Of a DNA stretch of 64,000 nt, positions 35,161-43,599 are shown piece by piece. How positions within the stretch are numbered: position 1 is the first letter of the stretch; each line of letters starts with the position of its first letter. Made by a program: the position numbers and the translations under genes. This DNA is from Neolewinella agarilytica (GTDB lineage: Bacteria; Bacteroidota; Bacteroidia; Chitinophagales; Saprospiraceae). The notes under the pieces were generated by a model, which saw nothing but the letters and a program-made list of their open reading frames with translations, searched no databases and was not told where the DNA came from. Location: positions 1 to 64,000 of the forward strand of contig NZ_FOFB01000010.1 of the NCBI RefSeq assembly GCF_900110645.1, written 5' to 3'.

Positions 35161-35196
35161 AAAACCCCACCGCAGCAAGCCACGGTGGGGAAAAAA
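35161..35196 (-). terminator. Rho-independent terminator (minus strand)
   Basis: CCCCACCG/CGGTGGGG stem; on the minus strand it is followed by TTTTT, so it would stop leftward transcripts from the T9SS gene at 35432. Confidence 0.65.
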
Positions 35197-35276
35197 CCGA
35201 ATGTCGCTCCATTCGGACTATGTTACAAACCATCATTGATCAATATGATCACCAACGACAGTGTTTCTTTGGGGGA

Positions 35277-35417
35277 GAGGAGCTCCAGCTCCGACATCGA
35301 CGGTAGCGAGAAACGATTTTGCCCGGATTACACACCGTGAATGAAACAAGCATGCTACAGCGCAAGCCCACTCCAAAAGCCTTCGGCTTCAGTCGTGAGT
35401 CGGAGCTGGAGCTCCTC
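35277..35417. repeat. 141-bp element with perfect 19-bp inverted ends
   Basis: GAGGAGCTCCAGCTCCGAC at 35277-35295 is inverted perfectly at 35399-35417. The 103-bp interior has an AAGCC-TTC-GGCTT hairpin and no gene. It sits just downstream of the T9SS gene's stop. Confidence 0.75.
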
Positions 35418-35431
35418 CGCCCGATGGTTGA

Positions 35432-38400
35432 TTACCGTTTCACCCAGCGCAGCGTCTCCGTTGGGAGTTGGAGCAGGTAGATGCCTGAAGGCAGAGCGCG
35501 CACATCAAGCGATTGCCCTTCCAGAAGGCTTTGCCCCAGAACTATACGACCCTGTGCGTCAAGCACCCGAACGTTTCCTCCGACGAAGCCTTTGACCCAA
35601 AGTTCATCCACCGTCGGATTGGGGTACAGGCTAAGCTGGCTGGCGCCCGTCACCTCTACTACCCGAACTTCGCTCAGCGTCTCCGTGCCATCGAAATCAA
35701 TCTGGCGTAGGCGGTAGTAGTTGAGGCCGGAGACGGGGGTTTCGTGGACGAAGTCATACCACTGCTCCTCCGAACTGCCCCCTGCACCTGCGACCGCGCC
35801 CAGCTGCGTGAACGTTTGCCCGTCCACACTATGCTCGATCTCGAAGCGGTCATTATCTGTTTCGGTCGTCGTCATCCAGTCCAGTTGTACGCGCTGCTTT
35901 TCGATGGCGCGGGCTTCGAAAGTGGTCAGCTCTACCGGCAATAGCGCATCGTTGGAAAAAAGGTAAAAGGTAGAAAAGGAGCCCGTAAAGAATTCGAAAT
36001 AATAATCTTCATCCGCACATCCGGTTCTTTCCAGGGTCGCACTTATTGACGTAGCATTCTGCCCCGTATATCCGCTTCCACACTCTTCGCCGTCGGCTTT
36101 GATGATGGCCAGATCGCCAATCCCCATTTCAGGGTCGGCCGCCAATAAGGCGTTTACTTCAGCTTCCGTGTAGTAAAGCCGAACGTAGAGCGGTTCGCTG
36201 TTTGGCTGAACGACTTGTCCGCTTCCGTCCAACAGCTGCAGGAAAGTTCGCTTACTGAGTAAGGGATTACCACTCACCGTTTCGGTCATAGCTGCTGAAG
36301 TATAGATACCGGCTCTGACTCCACTGATGTTCGTATTGTTCCCAACGATCACCTGAGCGATCAGCTTGCCATCAGGGTCTTCGATGTCCCACCAGGCCTG
36401 CCCGCCCGTAACGGGAGTCACCGTCTGCACACAATTCCCCGCTGATCCGGAAGAGATCGCCTCTTCTACCACCACCGTCACCGTTGCGGTACAGCTGGCA
36501 GAGTTTCCTGCCAGATCCCCTACCGTCAGGGTTACCGTATTCGGCCCTTCGTCATCACAGGTAAAAGAAGATATGTCGATACCGCCTCCGGCTAAATTTC
36601 CGCAGCCATCGAAACTTCCGTCATCGATCTGACCGGCATTGATGTTAACCGTTTCTCCTTCGGTAAGCGTTACCGTCCGGTCCTGACAAAGCGCGGTAGG
36701 CGGAGCAAAATCTCCCAGAGAACAATCTACAACCACCTTAAAAGTGACCGTTTCAGTAATGACATTGCCCCCTTGGTCCGTAATGGTCAGGGTCTGGCTC
36801 CAGTTGTAAGTGCCAGGACTATCTGGTGCTTCCCAATGACGGGCGGAGATCAGCGTTTGACCGGGAGTCTGGTCGAAACCAGTGTTGGCAATCTGGAAAC
36901 CATCCTGATCGACGATATTAATGAGGTCATAGTCGCCAAGGCCGGTGTTCGTCCAGGCAAAGCGGGTCGTCAACGTATCTCCGGCGCCCAAGGTGACCGT
37001 TTGGCTATTTACAGGTCCGTAAGGAACCGGGCAGTTTGGAGCGATGGTATTATCACAAACGTCTGACTGGCGAGCCACGCCAAATTCAATTTCCACCATG
37101 GGGGCTTCAACGATGACGATGTAGGTCACCTCGGCCGTCACCATATTTCCTCCCTGATCGGTAATCGTCAGCAGCTGACTGAAGTTGTAGGTGCCGGGCA
37201 AAGCAGGAGCTTCCCAGTGGCGGGAGGAAATTAAAGTCTGCCCGGGCTCCTGGTCAAAGCCGGTGTTCGCAATCTGAAAATCGTCCTGATCAGCCAAATT
37301 GATCAGGTCATAGTCTCCCAGACCGGTATTCGTCCATGCATAGCGGGTGGTGAAAGTATCCAGCGCACCGACGGTAATGGTCTGCCCGTTAAGGGCACCG
37401 TAGGGAACGCTACAATTCGGCGCTGTAGGTTCGTTATCGCAGACATCCGCCTGGCGGGCAACGCCGAATTCAATTTCCACCATAGGAGCTTCAACGATGA
37501 CGATGTAAGTCACCTCGGCCGTCACCATATTTCCTCCCTGATCGGTGATCGTCAGCAGCTGGCTGAAGTCGTAGGTGCCGGGCAAAGCAGGAGCTTCCCA
37601 GTGGCGGGAGGAAATTAAAGTCTGCCCGGGCTCCTGGTCAAAGCCGGTGTTCGCAATCTGAAAATCGTCCTGATCAGCCAAATTGATCAGGTCATATTCT
37701 CCCAGACCGGTATTCGTCCATGCATAGCGGGTGGTGAAAGTATCCAGCGCACCGACGGTAATGGTCTGCCCGTTAAGGGCACCGTAGGGAACGCTACAAT
37801 TCGGCGCTGTAGGTTCGTTATCGCAGACATCCGCCTGACGGGCAACGCCGAATTCGACACTTACCTGTGGGGCCTGTACAATTACCACGAAGGTGACCGT
37901 CCGAACAGCTTCATTGCCGGCAAAATCGGTAACCGTCAGCGTCTGGCTGTAGTTATAGGTTCCGGGCAAAGCCGGAGCCTCCCAGTGGCGGGAGGAGATA
38001 AGGGTCTGGCCGGGTACTTGATCGAAGCCGGTATTGCCGACCTGAAACCCGTCCTGATCGACCAGGTTTTCCATGTCGAAGGTACTCAGGCCCGCGTTGG
38101 TCCACGCAAAGCGGGTCGTGAAGGTATCCAGCGCACCGACGGTAATGGTCTGCCCGTTAAGGGCACCGTAGGGAACGTTACAATTTGGCGCTGTAGGTTC
38201 GTTATCGCAAACATCCGCCTGGCGGGCGACGCCGAATTCGACATCCACCGCTGGAGCCACAACATCCAGCGTGTATTGGCCCGTCACCGTAGCGCTGGCG
38301 CCGGCGGCATTCTGGACGTTAGCGGTAACGGTGGCCGTTACCGTTCGGGGAAGTGTTTCGGCGGGAAAAATCCGGTTGGCCGTCACGGTTTGCCCCGGCA

Positions 38401-38701
38401 CAATGGTAATTGGCGAAACCGGCACAATGACACCCCGGTCGCTATCCGTAACGGAAGCCATAGTAATGGTACCGCCGGAGTTATTGGTCAGGCGATAGGT
38501 AATGATGATGTCTCCGTCCTGCCCAGGCAGGTAACTGAGCATGTCCTCACCGTTTGGAACGGCAATACAATCCGTATTCGGGTCAGTGATGGGCGCCGTA
38601 CACTGTTCATCCGCCAGGCCGATAGAAGCCGTCATGGTGAACTGGGCGCGGGCGCAGGTGCAGAGGAAAGTTATTAGAAGCAAGAGGAAAAGATAGCGCA
38701 T
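35432..38701 (-). CDS. T9SS-sorted surface protein with four 128-aa tandem repeats
   Basis: 1089 residues. The signal peptide MRYLFLLLLITFLCTCARAQ contains a dispersed 20-bp word. An N-terminal beta domain is followed by four repeats of about 128 residues, each with FGVARQADVCDNEPTAPNC, GQTITVGALDTFTTRFAWTN, FQVGNTGFDQVPGQTLIS and RHWEAPALPGTYN. Then come an HYR-like domain (PPTALCQDRTVTLTEGETVN) and a fibronectin-like stretch (RLRQIDFDGTETLSEVRVVE). The C-terminus, LSLYPNPTVDELWVKGF ... GIYLLQL ... RWVKR, is a type IX sorting domain. Probably an adhesin. Repeats 2 and 3 are nearly identical at the DNA level. Confidence 0.92.
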   Translation of the reverse strand: MRYLFLLLLITFLCTCARAQFTMTASIGLADEQCTAPITDPNTDCIAVPNGEDMLSYLPGQDGDIIITYRLTNNSGGTITMASVTDSDRGVIVPVSPITIVPGQTVTANRIFPAETLPRTVTATVTANVQNAAGASATVTGQYTLDVVAPAVDVEFGVARQADVCDNEPTAPNCNVPYGALNGQTITVGALDTFTTRFAWTNAGLSTFDMENLVDQDGFQVGNTGFDQVPGQTLISSRHWEAPALPGTYNYSQTLTVTDFAGNEAVRTVTFVVIVQAPQVSVEFGVARQADVCDNEPTAPNCSVPYGALNGQTITVGALDTFTTRYAWTNTGLGEYDLINLADQDDFQIANTGFDQEPGQTLISSRHWEAPALPGTYDFSQLLTITDQGGNMVTAEVTYIVIVEAPMVEIEFGVARQADVCDNEPTAPNCSVPYGALNGQTITVGALDTFTTRYAWTNTGLGDYDLINLADQDDFQIANTGFDQEPGQTLISSRHWEAPALPGTYNFSQLLTITDQGGNMVTAEVTYIVIVEAPMVEIEFGVARQSDVCDNTIAPNCPVPYGPVNSQTVTLGAGDTLTTRFAWTNTGLGDYDLINIVDQDGFQIANTGFDQTPGQTLISARHWEAPDSPGTYNWSQTLTITDQGGNVITETVTFKVVVDCSLGDFAPPTALCQDRTVTLTEGETVNINAGQIDDGSFDGCGNLAGGGIDISSFTCDDEGPNTVTLTVGDLAGNSASCTATVTVVVEEAISSGSAGNCVQTVTPVTGGQAWWDIEDPDGKLIAQVIVGNNTNISGVRAGIYTSAAMTETVSGNPLLSKRTFLQLLDGSGQVVQPNSEPLYVRLYYTEAEVNALLAADPEMGIGDLAIIKADGEECGSGYTGQNATSISATLERTGCADEDYYFEFFTGSFSTFYLFSNDALLPVELTTFEARAIEKQRVQLDWMTTTETDNDRFEIEHSVDGQTFTQLGAVAGAGGSSEEQWYDFVHETPVSGLNYYRLRQIDFDGTETLSEVRVVEVTGASQLSLYPNPTVDELWVKGFVGGNVRVLDAQGRIVLGQSLLEGQSLDVRALPSGIYLLQLPTETLRWVKR
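35783..35802 (+). repeat. Dispersed 20-bp word, antisense coding copy
   Basis: TGCACCTGCGACCGCGCCCA on the plus strand, one substitution; on the coding strand it encodes part of LGAVAGAGG near the C-terminus of the T9SS protein. Confidence 0.75.
36725..38252 (-). repeat. Four 384-bp tandem coding repeats
   Basis: Equivalent positions recur at 37049, 37433, 37817 and 38201, exactly 384 bp (128 codons) apart. The central pair differs at only a handful of sites; the outer copies are more diverged. Confidence 0.9.
38643..38662 (-). repeat. Dispersed 20-bp word in a signal peptide
   Basis: Minus strand reads TGCACCTGCGCCCGCGCCCA, one substitution, translated CTCARAQ across the signal-peptidase site of the T9SS protein. 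Confidence 0.8.
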
Positions 38702-38753
38702 AGTCCGTGGTTTTATCTAGGGACGATGGGCAGGGGAGTATTCCACAAACAGG

Positions 38754-38810
38754 TTCAATAAAAAAACGTAGAGACAGGGAGCGCCCTGTCTCTACGTTTT
38801 TTTTATTGAA
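38754..38810. terminator. 57-bp palindromic terminator
   Basis: A 26-nt left arm ending AAACGTAGAGACAGGG and a matching right arm starting CCCTGTCTCTACGTTT enclose AGCG. The outer part is A-rich/T-rich on both strands, so it can terminate in both directions. It lies upstream of the 35432 gene and just after the hydrolase gene end. Confidence 0.75.
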
Positions 38811-38823
38811 CGGGGTTGTTCAC

Positions 38824-39666
38824 TCACCCCACAAAACTCTCCCTCCGCAGGAACGGCAGTAAGCGCTCCGCCGTCTCGGCTGCGTGGACGCTGCGGAAAT
38901 CAGGGCAGCTGAAAGCGTCCGTAGCGCCAATGCCTTGCATCACCCGGTCAGCATCCGCGGCAGAGTGTAGAGGGTCTTGCAGGGAGCGGACGATGAGCGT
39001 CCGCCCGGTCGGGCGGCAGTTGCTGCAGGCCAATGGGTCCGGCATGGTGAGCAGCTGCTGAACGGAAGCCTTCATCACCGCAATTTCGGTAAAGTCCTTC
39101 TCCGTCATGGCCCGGCGCAGGGTTTTCTGGACCGACTTCAGCCGGGGAGAGACACACAACAAGCGGTACAGCAAAGGCGCGTAGCGCGTGAACGTTTTGA
39201 TGTCAATAAAGGGAAAGACCCGGAAGTAAGCCGGCATCTTCACCTTTAGCACGGGGCAGAGAAGAATCAGTGACTCCGGCTTATTTGTCAGCTTGGCCCA
39301 AGACCGTAGAATAACGGAGGTGCCAACGGAAACGCCCAGCAAATGATAGGGGCGTTCCACCAGATTGAGAAAACGAGTAAGATCTTCTGCCATGGCCGTT
39401 ACGGACAGGTCCGGAGCTTCCGTCCGGTACTGTGTTGCTTCCTTCTCGCGGGTTTCAAAGTAGAGCACGCGGTGCTTCTGCTGCAATACTTTGATGAAGG
39501 ACTTCCAGTGCTTCAGTTTTGCCCGCCAGTTCGCCACAAACACCAGCAGTGGAGCTCCCGCAGGGCCGGGAAAAGACACCACCCGGTTGTTCACCTCTCC
39601 ATTAGCGAAGTAATAGACGTTACTCTTTCCCTGAAGGGCTTGTAAAAAAGATTCGGGCTTGTGCAT
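38824..39666 (-). CDS. Alpha/beta-hydrolase-fold protein
   Basis: 280 residues. LLVFVANWRAKLKHWKSFIKVLQQKHRVLYFETREK looks like the first strand and loop of an alpha/beta hydrolase, and YHLLGVSVGTSVILR has the nucleophile elbow G-x-S-x-G; GRTLIVRSLQDPLHSAADADRVM gives the usual acid-bearing loop and SCPDFRSVHAAE a candidate catalytic His. No signal peptide, so probably cytoplasmic. Substrate not readable. A possible 43-aa membrane peptide lies 54 bp upstream on the same strand. Confidence 0.75.
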   Translation of the reverse strand: MHKPESFLQALQGKSNVYYFANGEVNNRVVSFPGPAGAPLLVFVANWRAKLKHWKSFIKVLQQKHRVLYFETREKEATQYRTEAPDLSVTAMAEDLTRFLNLVERPYHLLGVSVGTSVILRSWAKLTNKPESLILLCPVLKVKMPAYFRVFPFIDIKTFTRYAPLLYRLLCVSPRLKSVQKTLRRAMTEKDFTEIAVMKASVQQLLTMPDPLACSNCRPTGRTLIVRSLQDPLHSAADADRVMQGIGATDAFSCPDFRSVHAAETAERLLPFLRRESFVG

Positions 39667-39720
39667 AACGGGCGGGATGTAGAAGAAAAAAATGACGGTA
39701 AGCGGGGAGGATCGATCTGT

Positions 39721-39852
39721 CTATCTCAGATCATCAATCATTTTGCTCATGAAGGGGTTAGTTACATCGTAATCGGCCCGGAGAATACGCGTTACGGGGC
39801 GGAAGAAGATGGCAACAGAAGTAGCGAAAAGGGTGATGGGAAGTAAAAGCAT
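39721..39852 (-). CDS. Candidate 43-aa membrane protein
   Basis: From ATG 39852: MLLLPITLFATSVAIFFRPV, then a charged tail ending SKMIDDLR. One hydrophobic helix and a basic/acidic tail. A longer frame to 40023 runs into the inverted-repeat element at 39895 and is rejected. No promoter is obvious; kept as a candidate because composition and position upstream of the hydrolase are plausible. Confidence 0.4.
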   Translation of the reverse strand: MLLLPITLFATSVAIFFRPVTRILRADYDVTNPFMSKMIDDLR

Positions 39853-39894
39853 GAGTGTGTTGATTTGGTGGCAATGGAAAACTGCCGGGTGGTA

Positions 39895-40057
39895 GTGGTC
39901 GGGGATTGAGATTCGACCTAGCTTAAGCGCCGTTAGCGTGGTGCTAGGTGGTGCGGAACGAACTTCAGCATAGCCGTAGCTACGGTGGAGTTCGGGCCGT
40001 GCCGCATAGCGCCGCGACAACAAGCTTAAGGTGTGTCGAATCTCGGTTCCCGACCAC
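39895..40057. repeat. 163-bp hairpin element with 33-bp imperfect inverted ends
   Basis: Left end GTGGTCGGGGATTGAGATTC... is mirrored by ...GAATCTCGGTTCCCGACCAC on the right, and an inner pair (GGTGCGGAACGAACTTCA against GGAGTTCGGGCCGTGCC) extends the fold to a centre at GTAGCTAC. Non-coding, MITE-like in size; no target duplication is certain. Confidence 0.75.
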
Positions 40058-40260
40058 TAGTAGTAGCCGGGAATAAGCTTCCCCGTTTGCTGCTTAATGC
40101 GGCTGGATCAGCATCCGTTACAGCAAGACATTTTGTGAGCTATTGAACAGCTGTATTCAGCCGCTTCGCCCAACTTTCACCATAGGGACGCCATGGGCAT
40201 TCCGATTCCATAAACGAGAGAAACTTTTTTACTCCCGGTTCAGGAAGCCCCATATATCCT

Positions 40261-40268
40261 TAATTTTG
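40261..40268 (+). promoter_or_regulatory. Promoter -7 box (TAATTTTG) for the Crp-like gene
   Basis: Exact TAnnTTTG, ending only 4 nt before ATG 40273, so the mRNA would be leaderless or nearly so. Confidence 0.6.
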
Positions 40269-40272
40269 GACC

Positions 40273-40812
40273 ATGCTTTCTCCCCTGAAAACCCTCCACG
40301 ACTATATCCAGGAGCACCAGCTCTGGCAGAAGACCATTGTGCTTAAACGGGGAGACTATCTCCACATGGCGGACGATCTGGACGACAACATCTATTACGT
40401 GGTTGGGGGGACGTTACAGTCCTTCGTGCTGGTCAATGACGAAGAGCAGATTATCCGCTTTGGGTATGAGGGAGATTTCTTTACGGCTATAGATTGTTTC
40501 ATCAGTGGGCAACCAACGATACTGTACGCCCAGGCCATCAGGAAGTGTACGCTGAAGATGATCCGCAAATCAGATTACATCAAACACATCGCGGAGCAAC
40601 CGGAGTTGAGTAGCTTGTGGCAGAACATCATGTCCTGGATGATCATCGGTCAGCTGGAGCGGGAAATTGATCTGTTAACCAATGATCCGGCGGAGCGCTA
40701 CCGCAGAGTCCTGGAACGCAGCCCGCGGCTTTTTCAGGAAATTCCCGCTAAGTACATCGCCAATTATTTGCGGATGACGGCGGAGACGCTGTCGCGGATT
40801 CGTCGGTCATGA
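40273..40812 (+). CDS. Crp/Fnr-family regulator
   Basis: 179 residues. The N-terminal beta-roll shows the cyclic-nucleotide-binding-like pattern (LKRGDYLHMADDLDDNIYYVVGGTLQSFVLV, EQIIRFGYEGDFFTA), followed by a long dimer helix and a short C-terminal helix-turn-helix ending IPAKYIANYLRMTAETLSRIR. The cAMP-contacting Arg/Glu motif is not clearly present, as in many Bacteroidota members, so the ligand is unknown. Probably single-gene and autoregulated or stress-responsive, but no operator is evident. Confidence 0.88.
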   Translation: MLSPLKTLHDYIQEHQLWQKTIVLKRGDYLHMADDLDDNIYYVVGGTLQSFVLVNDEEQIIRFGYEGDFFTAIDCFISGQPTILYAQAIRKCTLKMIRKSDYIKHIAEQPELSSLWQNIMSWMIIGQLEREIDLLTNDPAERYRRVLERSPRLFQEIPAKYIANYLRMTAETLSRIRRS

Positions 40813-40904
40813 TGAAAATTTCCATCTATTCTCGTTTGGTTATTTCTCTAAACCAACTTTAGCCTCTAACTTACCGGAGTACTAAAACATCAAAATATCA
40901 GGTA

Positions 40905-41102
40905 TTGTACCTGGCACTATTTTATTCACCAAACAACCCAATTGAGTTATGTTTACTCCGCCCAAGATTACTACACCATGTAGGAATCGTACTAGCCTTT
41001 CTTTTCATTAATGGCTCCTTGTTTAGTCAGGCCTCTAATACTACTTGTGGTGTATTACCAGGCACAGCCACATCTGAGGCTAACAAAGCCATGACAAGAT
41101 AA
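40905..41102 (+). pseudogene. Possible truncated secreted-protein remnant
   Basis: A frame opening at a TTG encodes 65 residues with a plausible signal peptide (HHVGIVLAFLFINGSLFSQ) followed by ASNTTCGVLPGTATSEANK and then a stop. The part after the signal looks like the beginning of a larger Cys-containing surface protein. There is no ATG and no downstream continuation, so a decayed gene is more likely than a functional peptide. Confidence 0.3.
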
Positions 41103-41134
41103 TTGCCTATTGGCGCAGCTTATTTCCAGAGACT

Positions 41135-42769
41135 ATGAACTCCTCTATTTTCCCGGGCATACTACTATCATCGCTTTTTGTGTTACTATTTTTTAGCGGG
41201 AGCGAAGCAGCTGCTCAAACTCCGTGCACCTTTAACGTAAGAACGGAGACAAGTCAGCTAAACACTATTTTCAATGCTGTGGTGCCGTATGAGAACAGCT
41301 ATAAAACAGTTGGAATAGTTCGCAGTAATGAGTTCCCCCATCCAATCGGCTCGATAATTTATACCGCAGACTATACCGGAAATTACTTTGTCAACAAGAC
41401 TGCTTACAATGATGAAAAAAGCCTGGAATCATGGGCAAGAGAGAGTTTCATCAGTAAAAGCGAACAACTATACTTTACGGGTTATGTCAACGGAACTGGT
41501 AGAGAGCTTTTACTCGGCAAGCATGACCTAAACTCAGACTCTCTTTTGATCCGTACCGTACCACACTTTTCTTATCCCGATCAAGGTTTTTTTACGGGAA
41601 TCGGAGTAAAGGAAATTAATGAACAGTTCTTTGTTTATGGTAATTACAAAAGTGAACACCCGGACTTCTTTCAAGACGCTATTGTACTTGAAGTAGACTC
41701 TATGCTAAACTTAAACAAATCATTAATAATACAAGTATCACCTCTTTCCCAAACTTCTGTACAAGACCTATTAGCTAGAGACAATGGAAATATTCTAGTT
41801 TTATTTTGTGAAATCGAATCAGGTACGTTCTGTGAACCATACACAAAACTACATATACGAGAGTATGATCCTACCTTGAGTTTCTACTTACATGAATTTA
41901 GCTTTAACGACACCTCATTAATTTCTTCTTCCAACACCTCCTTACATGAAGCCCCTGACGGCTCCATCTACCTTCACGCCCAACGATTAACCTATTTAAA
42001 TACTAATCCCAGGTGTAATGCTGCTTACTATGAAGATCCTCGAATTTTCAAATTTAACGACACCCTGGGGCTGGAGTGGGAAAGAGACTTCACCCGGCCC
42101 GATGATTTTGAGTGGGAGAGCCGAATTGCGGACATTGCACCTACCCAGGACGGAAATTTTGTTACGGTCTACAGTCAGGCTATTCCCGCCGACACTCCGG
42201 AACTAACTTTTCAAAAGGTCGTACAGCTCATTAAGTTTACGCCGGATGGCAAGCTCCTCTGGCGGCGATTGTATTCTGCCTTTGGGGAGAGCGATACGAT
42301 TAGTGTTAACAATAAAATTTATGACCTCAAGCCGACTTCGGACGGTGGTTTCATCATGGTAGGAGAGAGTCAGCGGGAAATCACTAACTTCGAGACAGAT
42401 ACCACTGAAGCCTTTCGGCAACGCGGCTGGATATTGAAAGTAGACGCGGAAGGCAGACTGCGTCCTTCTTGCCTGGACACAACATCGGTGAGTGTACCTT
42501 GGAACTCAGCAGAAGTCGTAGGTGGAATAGCATTTCCCAACCCGACAAGCGATTTGCTCAACGTACAGCCCCGAGGGGATTGGGGACAGCATCTCGTTTT
42601 TTCCATTACGGACCAACTTGGCAGGCTAATCAGGAGGCATCGCGCCAGCATTCCTTTTACGGGCGAAGTCAACTACAGCATTGACGTAAAAAGCTTACTC
42701 CCCGGGGTCTACCACCTGACGGTGGAAGATGGAGAACAGCGCTGGGCGTCTACTTTTGTGAAGCGATGA
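41135..42769 (+). CDS. T9SS-sorted secreted protein of unknown function
   Basis: 544 residues. Signal peptide ends GSEAAAQ. The middle has delta-repeat/propeller-like blades (for example FTPDGKLLWRRLYSAFGE, LKPTSDGGFIMVGES, WILKVDAEGRL), a pattern I associate with beta-propeller secreted proteins. The C-terminus, GIAFPNPTSDLLNVQPRG ... LLPGVYHLTVEDGEQRW ... TFVKR, is a type IX sorting domain. AT-richer than most of the window through its first 900 bases. Ligand unknown. Confidence 0.85.
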   Translation: MNSSIFPGILLSSLFVLLFFSGSEAAAQTPCTFNVRTETSQLNTIFNAVVPYENSYKTVGIVRSNEFPHPIGSIIYTADYTGNYFVNKTAYNDEKSLESWARESFISKSEQLYFTGYVNGTGRELLLGKHDLNSDSLLIRTVPHFSYPDQGFFTGIGVKEINEQFFVYGNYKSEHPDFFQDAIVLEVDSMLNLNKSLIIQVSPLSQTSVQDLLARDNGNILVLFCEIESGTFCEPYTKLHIREYDPTLSFYLHEFSFNDTSLISSSNTSLHEAPDGSIYLHAQRLTYLNTNPRCNAAYYEDPRIFKFNDTLGLEWERDFTRPDDFEWESRIADIAPTQDGNFVTVYSQAIPADTPELTFQKVVQLIKFTPDGKLLWRRLYSAFGESDTISVNNKIYDLKPTSDGGFIMVGESQREITNFETDTTEAFRQRGWILKVDAEGRLRPSCLDTTSVSVPWNSAEVVGGIAFPNPTSDLLNVQPRGDWGQHLVFSITDQLGRLIRRHRASIPFTGEVNYSIDVKSLLPGVYHLTVEDGEQRWASTFVKR

Positions 42770-42872
42770 GTGGGGCTGGATTACTTGATTAGCTAAATTC
42801 TTGCGTCAAATCAAGATTCACGCAATTCAGTGGCCAGAACTTTGCGGTATACTTTAACCAAAACAGTACCCG

Positions 42873-43448
42873 ATGAAAGCTCGTTCCGCCCAGGACCTCC
42901 TCTCCCAACTCACCGAACGCACCCGCAGTAACCTGGCTGCCGGCCGGGACTTCCTTGCGCTCGATGACACCACCCTGCACCTGTCCCGCAGTACTGCGGG
43001 ACGCCCCGATGCCTGGAATGCGCTGGAAAATTTTGCTCATCTGAATTACTACGGTGACTATTACCTACCCGAAATCCGTAAGCAAATCAACGCAACGAAG
43101 CACCGTACTAACACCGAAACCTTCACTTCTTCCTGGCTTGGCAATTACTTTGCCGCCGGCATGAAGCCCGGCCCACAAACGCGCAAGATTAATACTTTCA
43201 AAAAAGCCAACCCCGTTAACTTTGACCCCGCTCCGGATCGCTCCGCCATCGAGGAATTCATCCGCCAGCAAGAGGAAATACTGGAGCTACTCCAACTCGC
43301 CAGCCGCGTAGACCTGACGCGGACTAAAACCGGTACCAGCCTCTCCGAGCTCGTTCGCCTTCGGCTGGGGGATACGCTACGGGTGGTGATTTACCATAAC
43401 TGGCGGCATGTGGAGCAGGCTCAACGGGCTTGTGTCGTTGCTGGTTGA
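42873..43448 (+). CDS. DinB-like four-helix-bundle protein
   Basis: 191 residues. FAHLNYYGDYYLPEI supplies the first His of a DinB-type metal site and VVIYHNWRHVEQAQR the final His-x3-His pair; helices between them (SAIEEFIRQQEEILELLQLA) complete the bundle. DinB-like proteins include thiol S-transferases and metal-dependent hydrolases; no specific activity is claimed. The final codons, ACVVAG and the TGA stop, lie at or inside the left end of an inverted-repeat element, so the original C-terminus may have been replaced. Confidence 0.82.
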   Translation: MKARSAQDLLSQLTERTRSNLAAGRDFLALDDTTLHLSRSTAGRPDAWNALENFAHLNYYGDYYLPEIRKQINATKHRTNTETFTSSWLGNYFAAGMKPGPQTRKINTFKKANPVNFDPAPDRSAIEEFIRQQEEILELLQLASRVDLTRTKTGTSLSELVRLRLGDTLRVVIYHNWRHVEQAQRACVVAG

Positions 43449-43583
43449 GACGCTCCCGCGTCGAACGCGAACGGGGCCGAAGGCTCCCGGAGCGGGTATG
43501 CGCGGCAGCTTTGGATCGTGACGGGCTTACACAGGCAAAGTCGCTGCGCTCCCTTGCCTGATTCGGACCGGAGGTCCTCAACC
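43441..43583. repeat. Inverted-repeat element, copy 3 (diverged ends)
   Basis: Starts CTGGTTGAGACGCTCCCGCG and ends GGAGGTCCTCAACC; the interior GCGAACGGGGCCGAAGGCTC is identical to copy 2 at 21062. The TGA in GGTTGAG is used as the stop of the DinB-like gene. Confidence 0.75.
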
Positions 43584-43599
43584 GAGGTAGCCCAAAACC

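Noticed and set aside
36725-38252. Regular repeats that might suggest a CRISPR array
   Set aside because: The period is 384 bp, the units are coding and continuous in one frame, and there are no short repeats with unique spacers or cas genes.
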